Assembly: GCA_015485665.1 (NCBI GenBank)
Contig: WFTC01000020.1
Coordinates: 1-63,597, forward strand
Reading direction: 5' to 3'
Source of the DNA: Candidatus Altimarinota bacterium
GTDB lineage: Bacteria; Patescibacteriota; Gracilibacteria; UBA1369; 2-02-FULL-48-14
DNA length: 63,597 nt
The notes beneath the pieces were generated by a model. The model was not told the origin of the DNA, did no database searches, and worked only from the letters and a program-made list of their open reading frames with translations. Below are positions 17,675 to 26,744 of the stretch, in pieces. Numbering within the stretch: position 1 is the first letter of the stretch; every line of letters begins with the position of its first letter. The position numbers were made by a program, and so were the translations under genes.

Positions 17675-20600
17675 TTAAGGATAGATTTGCATTCTATCAA
17701 TATTTGAATTTGGTATATACATGGTGATAGGTCCAATGTCATATGTGGCTGCATCTTGTGCAATGGCATCTCTAATTATCTGTATAAGCTTAGAATTCAA
17801 ATCATTGGCATATTTTTGCGCATCAAACTTCCCATTTGAAAGAAAATTATTTTGAAATACTTCATCAATCTGTTCTTCTATTTTGGAGTGTATGGTTTTC
17901 CCATGTTGAGTGCCAATGTTTGGCAACGGCACTTTATTAACTAATTTGCCGGCTCCAATACCAAGTATGCCACCTGCACCTGCAGCTGTAACTCCACCTA
18001 TTACTGCTCCGGGTGCACCGCCTAGAGGACCACCAATACTGGAACCAAGGACGGCTCCACCAACAATACTGGATGCAAGCAGGATAGGAGTTGCAATGCT
18101 TTGCACTTCTTCACCTGCCTTTGCTTCAATTTTAGAATTTATAATAGTATCGTAGAAGGCTGCTTCAATATGAAGGGCGATTTTATAATCTATTAATCTT
18201 TTCTTCAGGTTACTCAAGTTTTCGGCACGTGGAAGAATTTCAATTTCAAGGCGTCTTTTTGCATGATCACGAAAATAGCGTGGCCATTGTCCATCTAATC
18301 GTGTGAATTTTGAAACATCAATTTCAGATTCAAATTCTTTCATAAAGCGATTCACTTCAGAACGCATTTGCCTGTATTCACTAAGTTTTTCATTATGCTC
18401 CCAATCCAGAGCGCTGACTTCTTCACGAGTCCAGTCGGATGGATTTACAGCGGTATTTTTAAGAGTAAGCCATTCTTCAAAGTTTGGGATGGAGTTCATA
18501 ACCACACGTGCTTTTTTCCATTGAGATTTATTGTTTCTATTAAGAATAGATGTAAGATCACTTGATGAAAAATCAAACATAGAGATCTGACCCTCCGCTA
18601 CATTGCTGAAAAATTTTCTATATTCTTCAATATCTTGAGTATTTGAAGCTCTGAAAGCTCCAAAATCTATTTTTTCCATCCAAATTTGTGCTATATCTTG
18701 ACGGATCCAGTTATTTTTCAGACTTATTAAATTCTCATTTTGGTAGGATGAATCTATCCATTGCAGTATTTCAGCGGAAGCTTTTTGCCATGCAGATCTG
18801 TTTGGGGAATTGCGGCGTATCATGCTTTGTATCAATTCCTCTTCAACCTGCATAAATTCATCCGGGTCAGCTTCACGTCCGGCAATATTTATGGAACTTA
18901 ATAGTCCTTCTGGATTTTCAAGATAAATTTGATAGCCGGAAAGGTTTTGAGCTTCTTTCTTCATTTCCTGCACAGTTTCATCCACATAGTTTTTAATTTC
19001 TTTGTTATAAGAGCTGAATGTAGCCGGATCTTGATTCTTTAAAAAGGGATATATGTTTGCATTCAAATATTCATTGTACTCATCAATGTAACGTTTTAGT
19101 CGCCAGTTGATAAAATTATCAAATTCATCATCTGTAAAACTTTTTTCAATATCTGCAATGTTAGAATACAAATCTATTGCTTGCCTACGTAAGAAATCAC
19201 CGGAATATTTCATATAATCAATTGTATTTTCATTTTTTTGCGCTTCTCTCAGTGAGTATGGTGCTGACTGTTGTTCTGAGCCATAGAAAGGAATATTCAA
19301 ATTTGAATCTATAAAGCCTTGAAGTGATGAGGCATCCGCTTCTTTATATGGCTTCACTCCTTCCGCCTCCAGAGCTTTTATAAATGCATAGCTGTTGTAA
19401 CGTTCATCAATCCACAAATTTCCCTCTTTTGATTTTATTGCTCTTGCCATAACACTTGGAAATATCCCTTCAAAATAACTGCGCCATGCAACAGCTTCTT
19501 TTGAATTGAATTCTGCAGAGCTCGTATTCATAGGGTAGCTGAGCTCCATAATTTTCAATAAAATCATTTTATGGATAATGTCTGCACTTTTCATTCCTTC
19601 AATTCCAACTGTATCAAGATCTATGCTATCAACTTTTCCTTCAATAACATTTTCAAACTTTTCAATCCATTTCACATATTCCGGAGTCATTCCCATTTCT
19701 TTAACTTCACGAATATTCAGTTTACGGCTTTCACTAAGCCTGCCGGGACTTTCTGCAGAATTTGCAATTGATCTGGCCTTTGCTTGTAATTTATTCATGC
19801 GAGGAGCAATGATCCCATCAACTACTTCTTTTCTAAGTTTTTCATGCCATTCACCCTTATTAAAAATGGGATTTTTACTGTTATCACTAAAGTTTTCCGA
19901 ATATAAGAGCATGATTTTCCCTTTTACCTCATTATGCAAGACAGCCCTTTGAAAGGCGATTGCTTCCATCCATGCTGAATCTGCGCTTTGTATATCCAAA
20001 TTTCTGATATAAGTCCATAAATCATTCACCCCATCTAAATCCATTGGGAAATTTGGTATATCATCTTTCCCAGAGAAAGCAGCTCCAAGCTGGAACATTA
20101 CATCCTCAACCTCTTGATTTTCATCAACAAGACGCATTGCTTCATTTTCCGCAATGTTTTCCCATTCCTGACTTAATTCTTCAGGTATTTTTGTATCATT
20201 TTCAAGTAATACAATTTTTACTATTTCTTGATTTTTATAAATTATTTCTCCTTTACGTTTTTGCAAGCCCCACAGAATATCAACTTTCCCTTGTTTACTT
20301 TTAGGATTCATTGCCCATACTTTTTCTATTTGTATAGGCAAATTACCGGTAATGTATTTTAAGTCATTTTGCACAACCTCAAGAACACGTTCTTTTATTA
20401 CTTGCATTTCAATATCTTGGAAATTGGAAGTGCCAACTTTATCAAGAGATTCTTGAATGCGCACCTTTGGTGCCTCCCGTCCAGCTTGAAATATAATGGC
20501 AACGTGGCGTTCACGTACATTTAGTCCAAGGTGTGGAAGTGGTGGAGTGTTTATACTTTGCTTGGAAATCCATTCATGATTTTTTTCATCATATTGAAGA

Positions 20601-22105
20601 GTATCAAGCCCGTTTAGCACTGTTCCGGGGAAGAAGTCATTAACTCTTTGTTGCACGAGTTTTTTTGTTATATCACCAATTCTGTCTTGAACATTTTTGC
20701 CCACATGCAATGAAATTCCGCTTCGTGGATCTTTAAATGTGTGAAGTTTTCTATCAGTGTCATAATCATACTCCCAAGGATAATCATTAATACGCACATA
20801 TCTTTCGCCATCAAAGAGTCCAGGTAAAAGTTTTATATCTGTTTTTTTACTCTTTCCATTCTCATTCCAAGTGTCCAGACCCTTATTTTTGAAGTCATTT
20901 ATTATTCTTGCCTGCATAGCTGTCTCCAAAGGTGTTAAGATTGCTTCTTCAAGATCTATTCTGGTGGATATCAATGCACGGCTTACATCTTTTTGATTTA
21001 CAGTCATAAGGATGGCAGTATTTAAGTTAGAACCTTCAGCTTTATTTACGAATTTTTCATAAAATATATCCATACCATTTGATACAGTTTCTCGCATATT
21101 ACTTCCTTCACGATTGTTTTTGCGGGCAAGTAAAATCATAAAATCTTCCAAAGCTTTATAAGATGAAGCTCCATTCATGCTTTTGGCTTCATTCAAGCTC
21201 AGATCATCCATGCCTGCTCCCATACGAGCAAGGGCGTATGGGTCAATAGAGCGTTCGCCTTTACGAAAAGCTTGATTGAATACCCTGTAAATATCCTCAC
21301 AATCCGAATTTAGCATGCGTTCAAGATCACGAGCAGTTTGATCGTTTTCTATATTGAGTCCAGGGTACATTGCGGAGATTCTATCAAGAATATCCCCTTT
21401 ATCATTTATTATTTCGGAGCTTAATCCCAATATGTCAAAAAGGTCTTGTCCTTTTTCACTTTGACTGCGAACAATCATATTTGCAAGCAAGCCGCCTCCA
21501 CCTATAAGGCCGCTTGCAATTGCACCTCCTTTCATCCATTTTTTTATTTTTTCATTTCCACCATTCCAAAGCAAGGCAATTGCACCTGTAAGAGCAGCTG
21601 TTCCAACAAGAGTTGCCATGGGGTGCCTTTGAAACTCTTTGAAAATTTTAGAAAGACCATTCGCAGCATGTTTTGTTACATCATCTCTTAATGTTTCAGT
21701 TTGCAGAGCTTCTTTTCTCATTAAAATATCAATATGTGGTGCAAGATTTTCAGATAATTGCTTCAATATGCGCACAGCTTCTAACTTTTCTTCACCGCTC
21801 CTTCGTAAATCTTGGATAAATTTTTGAGAAAGAGCTGGATACTCATAAAAGGCAATTTCAATTGCATTTTTCATATTTTCTCCACTTAAAAGATCTCCGG
21901 CTACAAGTGGAGGGACAGATTCACGAAATTTTTGAGCAATAAGCATCAATTTATTCTTATTGCCGATATAGCTTTCAATATCCGCTTTAAGATGTTCAAG
22001 CTTATCTGCAGTTGTAGAAGATGCAGGCAGATTCTCAATTTTTTCATATTGCATCTTTCCACTTTCTTCACGAGATTTGACTAATCTTTCTTCCTTTCCT
22101 TCCAT
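17675..22105 (-). CDS. Giant 1476-residue protein with two Gly-rich hydrophobic regions, unknown
   Basis: One of the longest genes in the window, with no family I recognise. There is no signal peptide; the first 160 residues are charged and helical. Residues about 163-180 and 193-212 are hydrophobic and glycine-rich (LVGTAALTGAIALLW; IASGLIGGGGLLANMIV). About 1100 residues of Glu/Lys/Asn/Trp-rich, largely helical sequence follow. A second hydrophobic region at 1337-1386 is a glycine zipper (repeated GG or GxxxG). A polar tail of about 90 residues ends the protein. Such zippers insert into membranes in pore-forming and membrane-deforming proteins. It has its own promoter sharing a -35 with tig. 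Function unknown. Confidence 0.85.
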   Translation of the reverse strand: MEGKEERLVKSREESGKMQYEKIENLPASSTTADKLEHLKADIESYIGNKNKLMLIAQKFRESVPPLVAGDLLSGENMKNAIEIAFYEYPALSQKFIQDLRRSGEEKLEAVRILKQLSENLAPHIDILMRKEALQTETLRDDVTKHAANGLSKIFKEFQRHPMATLVGTAALTGAIALLWNGGNEKIKKWMKGGAIASGLIGGGGLLANMIVRSQSEKGQDLFDILGLSSEIINDKGDILDRISAMYPGLNIENDQTARDLERMLNSDCEDIYRVFNQAFRKGERSIDPYALARMGAGMDDLSLNEAKSMNGASSYKALEDFMILLARKNNREGSNMRETVSNGMDIFYEKFVNKAEGSNLNTAILMTVNQKDVSRALISTRIDLEEAILTPLETAMQARIINDFKNKGLDTWNENGKSKKTDIKLLPGLFDGERYVRINDYPWEYDYDTDRKLHTFKDPRSGISLHVGKNVQDRIGDITKKLVQQRVNDFFPGTVLNGLDTLQYDEKNHEWISKQSINTPPLPHLGLNVRERHVAIIFQAGREAPKVRIQESLDKVGTSNFQDIEMQVIKERVLEVVQNDLKYITGNLPIQIEKVWAMNPKSKQGKVDILWGLQKRKGEIIYKNQEIVKIVLLENDTKIPEELSQEWENIAENEAMRLVDENQEVEDVMFQLGAAFSGKDDIPNFPMDLDGVNDLWTYIRNLDIQSADSAWMEAIAFQRAVLHNEVKGKIMLLYSENFSDNSKNPIFNKGEWHEKLRKEVVDGIIAPRMNKLQAKARSIANSAESPGRLSESRKLNIREVKEMGMTPEYVKWIEKFENVIEGKVDSIDLDTVGIEGMKSADIIHKMILLKIMELSYPMNTSSAEFNSKEAVAWRSYFEGIFPSVMARAIKSKEGNLWIDERYNSYAFIKALEAEGVKPYKEADASSLQGFIDSNLNIPFYGSEQQSAPYSLREAQKNENTIDYMKYSGDFLRRQAIDLYSNIADIEKSFTDDEFDNFINWRLKRYIDEYNEYLNANIYPFLKNQDPATFSSYNKEIKNYVDETVQEMKKEAQNLSGYQIYLENPEGLLSSINIAGREADPDEFMQVEEELIQSMIRRNSPNRSAWQKASAEILQWIDSSYQNENLISLKNNWIRQDIAQIWMEKIDFGAFRASNTQDIEEYRKFFSNVAEGQISMFDFSSSDLTSILNRNNKSQWKKARVVMNSIPNFEEWLTLKNTAVNPSDWTREEVSALDWEHNEKLSEYRQMRSEVNRFMKEFESEIDVSKFTRLDGQWPRYFRDHAKRRLEIEILPRAENLSNLKKRLIDYKIALHIEAAFYDTIINSKIEAKAGEEVQSIATPILLASSIVGGAVLGSSIGGPLGGAPGAVIGGVTAAGAGGILGIGAGKLVNKVPLPNIGTQHGKTIHSKIEEQIDEVFQNNFLSNGKFDAQKYANDLNSKLIQIIRDAIAQDAATYDIGPITMYIPNSNIDRMQIYP

Positions 22106-22126
22106 TACGTGGATTTAAATCTTATA

Positions 22127-22178
22127 ATTATATACTTATTCAGAAAAAATTGCAATAGCGCTAAAGCTTGGGTATTGT
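22127..22178. promoter_or_regulatory. Divergent promoters sharing one palindromic -35 hexamer
   Basis: TTGCAA at 22150-22155 is its own reverse complement. Reading + gives TTGCAA, 17 bp, TATTGT (22173-22178), ending 23 nt before the tig ATG. Reading - gives TTGCAA, 17 bp, TATAAT (22132-22127), ending 21 nt before the ATG of the 1476-residue protein. Both spacers are exactly 17 bp. Confidence 0.65.
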
Positions 22179-22201
22179 GCCCGAGAAAATAATCCCAAAA
22201 A

Positions 22202-23485
22202 ATGGAAATAACACTTGAAAAGCTCAATAAGCTTGAGATGAAAATCACAGTATCTTTCAGTGAAGAGGAGATATTGCCTTACAAGGCAAAGGCTACATCT
22301 CAGTTACAATCTCAAGTGAAAGTGGACGGTTTCAGAAGTGGAAAGGTGCCAATGGAAGTTCTTGAACAAAAAATAGGTCACCATGCCTTTATGGGGAAAG
22401 TCTTGGATCTTGCAATAGGTGAGAGTTATGAAAAGGCAATTCAAGACAATAATTTGATGCCTATTGATTACCCAAAGATTAATGTAATAACTCATAATCC
22501 GCTTAAATATGAAGCTATTGTAACTTTATTACCGGAGATTGAATGGATTAAAGATTTGTCTGATTTAAAACTTAAAAAGCCTAAATTTAAAGTTGAAGAT
22601 AAAGAAGTTGATGAAGTTCTTGAAAATCTTCTTCGCAGAAGTACAAAATGGAAAGATGTTGATCGTCCAGCAAAAATGGAAGACCGTGTTGAGATTAATT
22701 TTGAAGGTTTTGATAAAGACGGAATTGCATTGGAAGGTACATCAAGTAAGAATCATCCTGTGATTTTAGGTTCAAACTCATTGATTCCGGGTTTTGAAGA
22801 AGAAGTTGTAGGAATGAAGAAAGATGAAGAAAAAGAATTTCAAATTGTATTTCCAAAAGACTATCATTCAAAGAAATTTCAAAATAAGAAAGTTAAATTT
22901 AAAGTAAAATTATGCCGTTTAGAAGAGCCGGACAAGCCTGAGCTAAACGATGCCTTTGCAAATGAAATTACCGGAGGACATAGAAAAACTTTGAAAGCTT
23001 TAAAAGAGGAAATCATTGAAGAGCTGCATAAGCAGAAGGAGCGTCAAGAAGAGTTGCAGATGGAAACAGACTTCTTAAAAGAATTGTCAAGCTATGTAAA
23101 AGCGGAGATACCGCAGCAGCTCATTGATCATGAAATTGATTTTATGATAGAGAGAATGAAAGAAGATCTGAAAAGGCGTGGAAAAACTTGGGAAGAGTAT
23201 GAAAAAGAGCTAAAAGAAGAGAAGAAAGATATAAGAAAAGAACTTTCAAAGTCTGCCAAAGAGCAAGTTCTTACAAGATTAGCATTGGAAGATGCTTATA
23301 AAAAAGCAAATATTGAAGTTACAGATGATGAAATTCAGAATGAAGTTGAAGAAATAATACTGCGTTATCCACCTGCCTTGACAGAGATGGCAAGAAAAAA
23401 TTTTGTTGAGGGGGGGGAGTCATGGAAAAAAGTCCACAACCAAATAAGACTCAGAAAACTTGTTTCCATGCATGTAGACAAATAA
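22202..23485 (+). CDS. tig: Trigger factor
   Basis: Ribosome-bound chaperone and peptidyl-prolyl isomerase. All three domains are visible in 427 residues. The N-terminal ribosome-binding domain contains VDGFRSGKVPMEVLEQKIG (about 40-58), with the GFRxGKxP docking signature. The FKBP-type domain (about 150-245) has GFDKDG, LGSNSLIPGFEEEVVGMK and the FPKDY block. The C-terminal arm is long, Lys/Glu-rich and helical. The promoter is shared in part with the divergent 1476-residue gene, and a strong terminator follows 13 bases after the stop, so it is probably monocistronic. Confidence 0.96.
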   Translation: MEITLEKLNKLEMKITVSFSEEEILPYKAKATSQLQSQVKVDGFRSGKVPMEVLEQKIGHHAFMGKVLDLAIGESYEKAIQDNNLMPIDYPKINVITHNPLKYEAIVTLLPEIEWIKDLSDLKLKKPKFKVEDKEVDEVLENLLRRSTKWKDVDRPAKMEDRVEINFEGFDKDGIALEGTSSKNHPVILGSNSLIPGFEEEVVGMKKDEEKEFQIVFPKDYHSKKFQNKKVKFKVKLCRLEEPDKPELNDAFANEITGGHRKTLKALKEEIIEELHKQKERQEELQMETDFLKELSSYVKAEIPQQLIDHEIDFMIERMKEDLKRRGKTWEEYEKELKEEKKDIRKELSKSAKEQVLTRLALEDAYKKANIEVTDDEIQNEVEEIILRYPPALTEMARKNFVEGGESWKKVHNQIRLRKLVSMHVDK

Positions 23486-23498
23486 TAATAACTTTCTG

Positions 23499-23547
23499 AA
23501 AAAGCCCTTAAAAGTAACATAAATATGTTTGTTTAAAGGGCTTTTTT
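23499..23547 (+). terminator. Rho-independent terminator after tig
   Basis: AAAGCCCTTAAA pairs with TTTAAAGGGCTTT across an AT-rich loop, and a T-run ends at 23547. The stem carries three G-C pairs plus a long A-T extension. Confidence 0.85.
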
Positions 23548-23560
23548 CAGGTTGAAAGTA

Positions 23561-23622
23561 TGAATAAATTTTATATTCATGCAGGCTGTTGCTTTATAAG
23601 CGATGAATATAAAATTTATTCA
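23561..23622. repeat. 20-bp perfect inverted repeat
   Basis: Arms 23561-23580 and 23603-23622 are exact reverse complements, nearly all A/T, with a 22-base spacer. It follows the tig terminator and lies 109 bases before the winged-helix regulator gene. No T-run follows, so it is not a standard terminator. It could be an operator, an RNA hairpin or a relic of a small mobile element. Confidence 0.8.
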
Positions 23623-23731
23623 AAATCTTTAGGGTGATTTTCCTCAAGAGAATGCGCTTTTCTTTGCTTTTGCTTGCTATTGGAACTAAAAAATTATACA
23701 TTCCGTTCAGGTCTGCATAAATTATGTATAC

Positions 23732-24292
23732 ATGCTCAAGCATTTATTTACATCTAAGACACGAATTAAATTATTGATTCTGTTCCTATTGAATCCGGAT
23801 GAAGAATATTATGTTCGGGAGCTTACTCGAGATTTAAAGGAACAGATAAATTCAATACGAAGAGAATTGGATAATCTTAAGAAAATGGGACTACTCAAGA
23901 GTCGTGTTAAAAACAGGAAAAAATACTTCAGTGTTAATACTGCTCATATTTTGTATCGTGATTTAAGAAATCTAATAATAAAAGCAACAAATTCAAGTGA
24001 TAACTTAATAAAAAACATAGCAAAGATGGGACATGTGGACTTTTTGCTGATTTCAGGAGTGTTTTTGAAAAAAAGCGGTCCCGTGGATCTATTGCTTGTA
24101 GGTGAGGTAGATAGAGATAAACTGGAGGAATTTTTAGATACCTTGGAAACCTATGAACCTATTAAATTCAGTATTTTGCCTACGGAAGATTTTGTATACC
24201 GAGTGAAATGTCATGATCAATTCATACTGGATTTGATTCAAGATCCTGAAAACATTATAGGTATAAATAAATTACAGAGGTATTTTACTTAA
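23732..24292 (+). CDS. Winged-helix regulator with nucleotidyltransferase-like C-domain
   Basis: A 186-residue protein. Residues 1-75 form a winged helix-turn-helix: SKTRIKLLILFLLNPDEEYYVRELTRDL, the recognition helix INSIRRELDNLKKMGLL, and a wing VKNRKKYFSVN. Residues about 105-186 (VDFLLISGVFLKKSGPVDLLLVGEVDRDKLEEFL) resemble the MNT-type nucleotidyltransferase fold, with a degenerate GxFxxxxxxxDLLLVG pattern. HTH-MNT proteins are common orphan regulators or antitoxin relatives. No toxin gene adjoins it. The start overlaps a 10-bp palindrome (23724-23733), a possible self-operator, and a 20-bp inverted repeat lies upstream. Confidence 0.75.
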   Translation: MLKHLFTSKTRIKLLILFLLNPDEEYYVRELTRDLKEQINSIRRELDNLKKMGLLKSRVKNRKKYFSVNTAHILYRDLRNLIIKATNSSDNLIKNIAKMGHVDFLLISGVFLKKSGPVDLLLVGEVDRDKLEEFLDTLETYEPIKFSILPTEDFVYRVKCHDQFILDLIQDPENIIGINKLQRYFT

Positions 24293-24325
24293 GCGTCATA
24301 TTAGCGTCATTATTCACAAAAAGTC

Positions 24326-24354
24326 TTGCAAAAACATATAAGCTTGCGTATAGT
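24326..24354 (+). promoter_or_regulatory. Promoter of rplS
   Basis: TTGCAA (24326-24331), 17-bp spacer, TATAGT (24349-24354). The -10 ends 25 nt before the rplS ATG. Confidence 0.65.
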
Positions 24355-24379
24355 TCCCGAGCTGCTTTAAGCTTTAATT

Positions 24380-24901
24380 ATGTCACAGGATATTTTAAAT
24401 CACGTTGCAAAGGCTTCAATGAAGCGAAGAGTACCATTGCTCAAACCGGGCATGACGATTCGTGTGCATCAAAAGATTAAAGAAGGTGAAAAGGTGAGAA
24501 CTCAAGTCTTTGAGGGATTGGTTATAAAGGTTAGTTCCGGAAACGGAGTGAATAAAACTTTCACAGTAAGAAAAATTGTTGGAGGTATTGGAGTTGAAAA
24601 GATTTTCCCTTTTTACGCTCCGGTTATAGAAAAAATTGAGCTTATGAAGAGGGGTAAAGTTCGTAGAGCCAAGCTTTATTATATGCGTAAACGTCAAGGT
24701 AAGGCTACTCGTTTAAGAGATTTACCATTGGGAGAACTTCAATGGCTTGAAGTTCAGGATGAAGAACTTACCGAAGCTGTATCTGAGACTCCACAGGCAG
24801 TTGAAGCTAAATCTGAGGTGGAAAATACAGCCGAGGATAAAGAAAAAACAGCCGAGGATAAAGAAAAAACAGCCGAGACTACGGAGCAATCAGATTCCTA
24901 G
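24380..24901 (+). CDS. rplS: Ribosomal protein L19 with acidic repeat tail
   Basis: Large-subunit protein L19, at the subunit interface. Residues 1-115 are a normal L19: [55 protein letters not shown] and a basic [20 protein letters not shown] end. The family usually stops near 115-125 residues, but here about 55 more residues follow that are acidic and low in complexity. They include two exact copies and a partial third of a 21-bp DNA repeat. The tail is probably flexible and may be clade-specific. The gene has its own promoter; csaB follows 67 bases later without a clear terminator. Confidence 0.96.
   Translation: MSQDILNHVAKASMKRRVPLLKPGMTIRVHQKIKEGEKVRTQVFEGLVIKVSSGNGVNKTFTVRKIVGGIGVEKIFPFYAPVIEKIELMKRGKVRRAKLYYMRKRQGKATRLRDLPLGELQWLEVQDEELTEAVSETPQAVEAKSEVENTAEDKEKTAEDKEKTAETTEQSDS
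24827..24878 (+). repeat. 21-bp tandem repeat in the rplS tail
   Basis: Two exact copies (24827-24847, 24848-24868) and the first 9-10 bases of a third. Each encodes TAEDKEK. The unit length keeps the frame, so copy number could change without breaking the gene. Confidence 0.9.
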
Positions 24902-24968
24902 CTTTATCAAGGAATGTATAAGGGCATTTTTTTGTGTATGATAAGCGCATGTTTTATGTATTGGCGAT

Positions 24969-26030
24969 ATGAATGTCAAATCCATTCTGATAATTGGAAA
25001 TTATGGTGCGGGGAATTTGGGGGATGATGCCATACTAGGTGGTATTTTAAGAGATTTGAAAGAGATTTCTTACAAAGGAGAGATAATGATTATGCATGGA
25101 GGCGTTGTAAGTAGTGATAAAATCTATCAAGATTACAAAAAAGTACCTTTTATTCCTGCCGGAATTCGTAGTCGCTTCAATTTTAAACAAAAAAATGCTG
25201 CCATAGCTGCAATAAAAAGAGCTGATATGGTTATATTCGGAGGTGGAGGACTTTTTGTAGATAGTGAGAGCTGGAAAGCACCTTATATTTGGTATAAGCA
25301 AGCTGAATGGTGTAGAAAATTAAATACCACTTATATTTGTTATGCTCAGAGTATAGGACCTTTAAAATATAAAATAAGCAAATATTGGGCAAGAAAAACT
25401 TTTAGATTTGCGAAAGATATATTGATGCGAGATGAACAATCCCTTATGCAAATCAATAAATGGGGCATTGATAAAGCCATTCAAGGTACAGATCCGGCTT
25501 TTTCTTATCTTGCAACTTTACCGAAGCTGCAAAAAACAAATGATCTGCTCATATCCATTAGAAACTGGGGTTCTTTTTCAATTCATAGAGCGTTTGATAT
25601 TATTAAACCCATTTGCGAATTTGCAGAAAAAAATGATCTAAAGCCCTTACTGTTAAGTATGGACATGGCTACAAATGATGAAAAAACGGATCTTAAAAGT
25701 TTGGGATTGGATATATTGACTCCAAATTCCGTTGAAGAAGCTTTTCAGGCTATTTCAAAAGCATCTTTAGTTGTTGCAATGCGTTTGCATGTAAATATTT
25801 TTGCTTTATTTGCTGAATCTCCACTTATTTCATTATCTTACTCAAGCAAAGTTAAATCATTTTTAAAATCCCTTGGATTAATGGATATAGCAATTTTAGA
25901 ACCTGAAAATTGGGACTATACACAGATAAAGTCCGCTTTGGAAGTTGCATTGTATTCAAAACCAAAAGTAAATATACAAAACGCATTACAAACAAATAGA
26001 GAGTTTTTGTCAAAGAATATTGGCTTATAA
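24969..26030 (+). CDS. csaB: Polysaccharide pyruvyl transferase (CsaB-like)
   Basis: A 353-residue enzyme of the PS_pyruv_trans family. CsaB adds a ketal pyruvate to the secondary cell-wall polymer, the group that SLH domains bind. Family features are the start ILIIGNYGAGNLGDDAILGGIL, the GGGGLFVDS block near 95, SIGPLKYKISKYWARKTF near 135 and the C-terminal AMRLHVNIFALFAESPLISLSYSSKV (about 270-295). Three SLH-domain genes elsewhere in this window support the CsaB assignment over other pyruvyl transferases. A -10-like TATGAT lies at 24937-24942. It is convergent with rmlA, and the two stops overlap by 6 bases. Confidence 0.88.
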   Translation: MNVKSILIIGNYGAGNLGDDAILGGILRDLKEISYKGEIMIMHGGVVSSDKIYQDYKKVPFIPAGIRSRFNFKQKNAAIAAIKRADMVIFGGGGLFVDSESWKAPYIWYKQAEWCRKLNTTYICYAQSIGPLKYKISKYWARKTFRFAKDILMRDEQSLMQINKWGIDKAIQGTDPAFSYLATLPKLQKTNDLLISIRNWGSFSIHRAFDIIKPICEFAEKNDLKPLLLSMDMATNDEKTDLKSLGLDILTPNSVEEAFQAISKASLVVAMRLHVNIFALFAESPLISLSYSSKVKSFLKSLGLMDIAILEPENWDYTQIKSALEVALYSKPKVNIQNALQTNREFLSKNIGL

Positions 26031-26744
26031 TCCGGATTTACGCACATATTTTGACACTTCCATAAGTTGATCCAAAGATTCTCCACAATCCCCCCAAAAC
26101 TTATTTAAGATACTGTAAGTGATCTCTCCGGATTGAACATAATAATCATTAACATCTGAAATTTCCAATTCACCTCTATCTGAAGGAGAAAGTTTACGAA
26201 TATAAGAAAATACATCCGGCGTATAAAAATAACATCCGGTTACAGCAAAATTACTTGGAGCTTTAATGGGTTTTTCAATTATTTCAATAATTCTTTCATT
26301 TTCAAAACGCGGCACACCGTAACTTTGAGGGTGATCAACTTCTTTTAAGAAGATATGAGCTTTTTTACTTGATTTATTAAAACTGTTTAAAGCTGAACTT
26401 AGATCATCTTCAAATATGTTATCCCCCAAAATAACAGCCATTTTCTCTCTACCGACAAAATCTTGAGCCAAGCTCAGAGCTTGAGCTATTCCGCCTGCTT
26501 TTTCTTGTATTTCATAGTTTATTTTTAATCCAAAATTCACTCCACTTCCAAGCAGTTTCAAAAAATCGCCAATATGCTCCCGACCTGAAACAATAAGTAC
26601 AGATTCAATCCCCATCTCTTTCATTTTTAAAAGAGGATAGTAGATCATCGGTTTATTATAAACCGGAAGTAAATGTTTGTTTATGACTTTTGTAAGAGGA
26701 TTGAGTCTGGACCCTCTTCCTCCCGCTAGAATGACTCCTTTCAT
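26025..26744 (-). CDS. rmlA: Nucleotidyltransferase, glucose-1-phosphate thymidylyltransferase-like
   Basis: Makes dTDP-glucose from glucose 1-phosphate and dTTP. The true start is the ATG at 26744, giving 239 residues that begin MKGVILAGGRGSRLNPLT, the nucleotide-binding signature. Further motifs are NKHLLPVYNKPMIYYPL near 23, ILGDNIFEDDL near 105 and EKPIKAPSNFAVTGCYFY near 160. It is shorter than the usual 290-residue RmlA and resembles short sugar nucleotidyltransferases, so other sugars are possible. Its first 89 bases overlap the end of rmlB in another frame. rmlC and rmlD are not in the window. Confidence 0.88.
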   Translation of the reverse strand: MKGVILAGGRGSRLNPLTKVINKHLLPVYNKPMIYYPLLKMKEMGIESVLIVSGREHIGDFLKLLGSGVNFGLKINYEIQEKAGGIAQALSLAQDFVGREKMAVILGDNIFEDDLSSALNSFNKSSKKAHIFLKEVDHPQSYGVPRFENERIIEIIEKPIKAPSNFAVTGCYFYTPDVFSYIRKLSPSDRGELEISDVNDYYVQSGEITYSILNKFWGDCGESLDQLMEVSKYVRKSGL

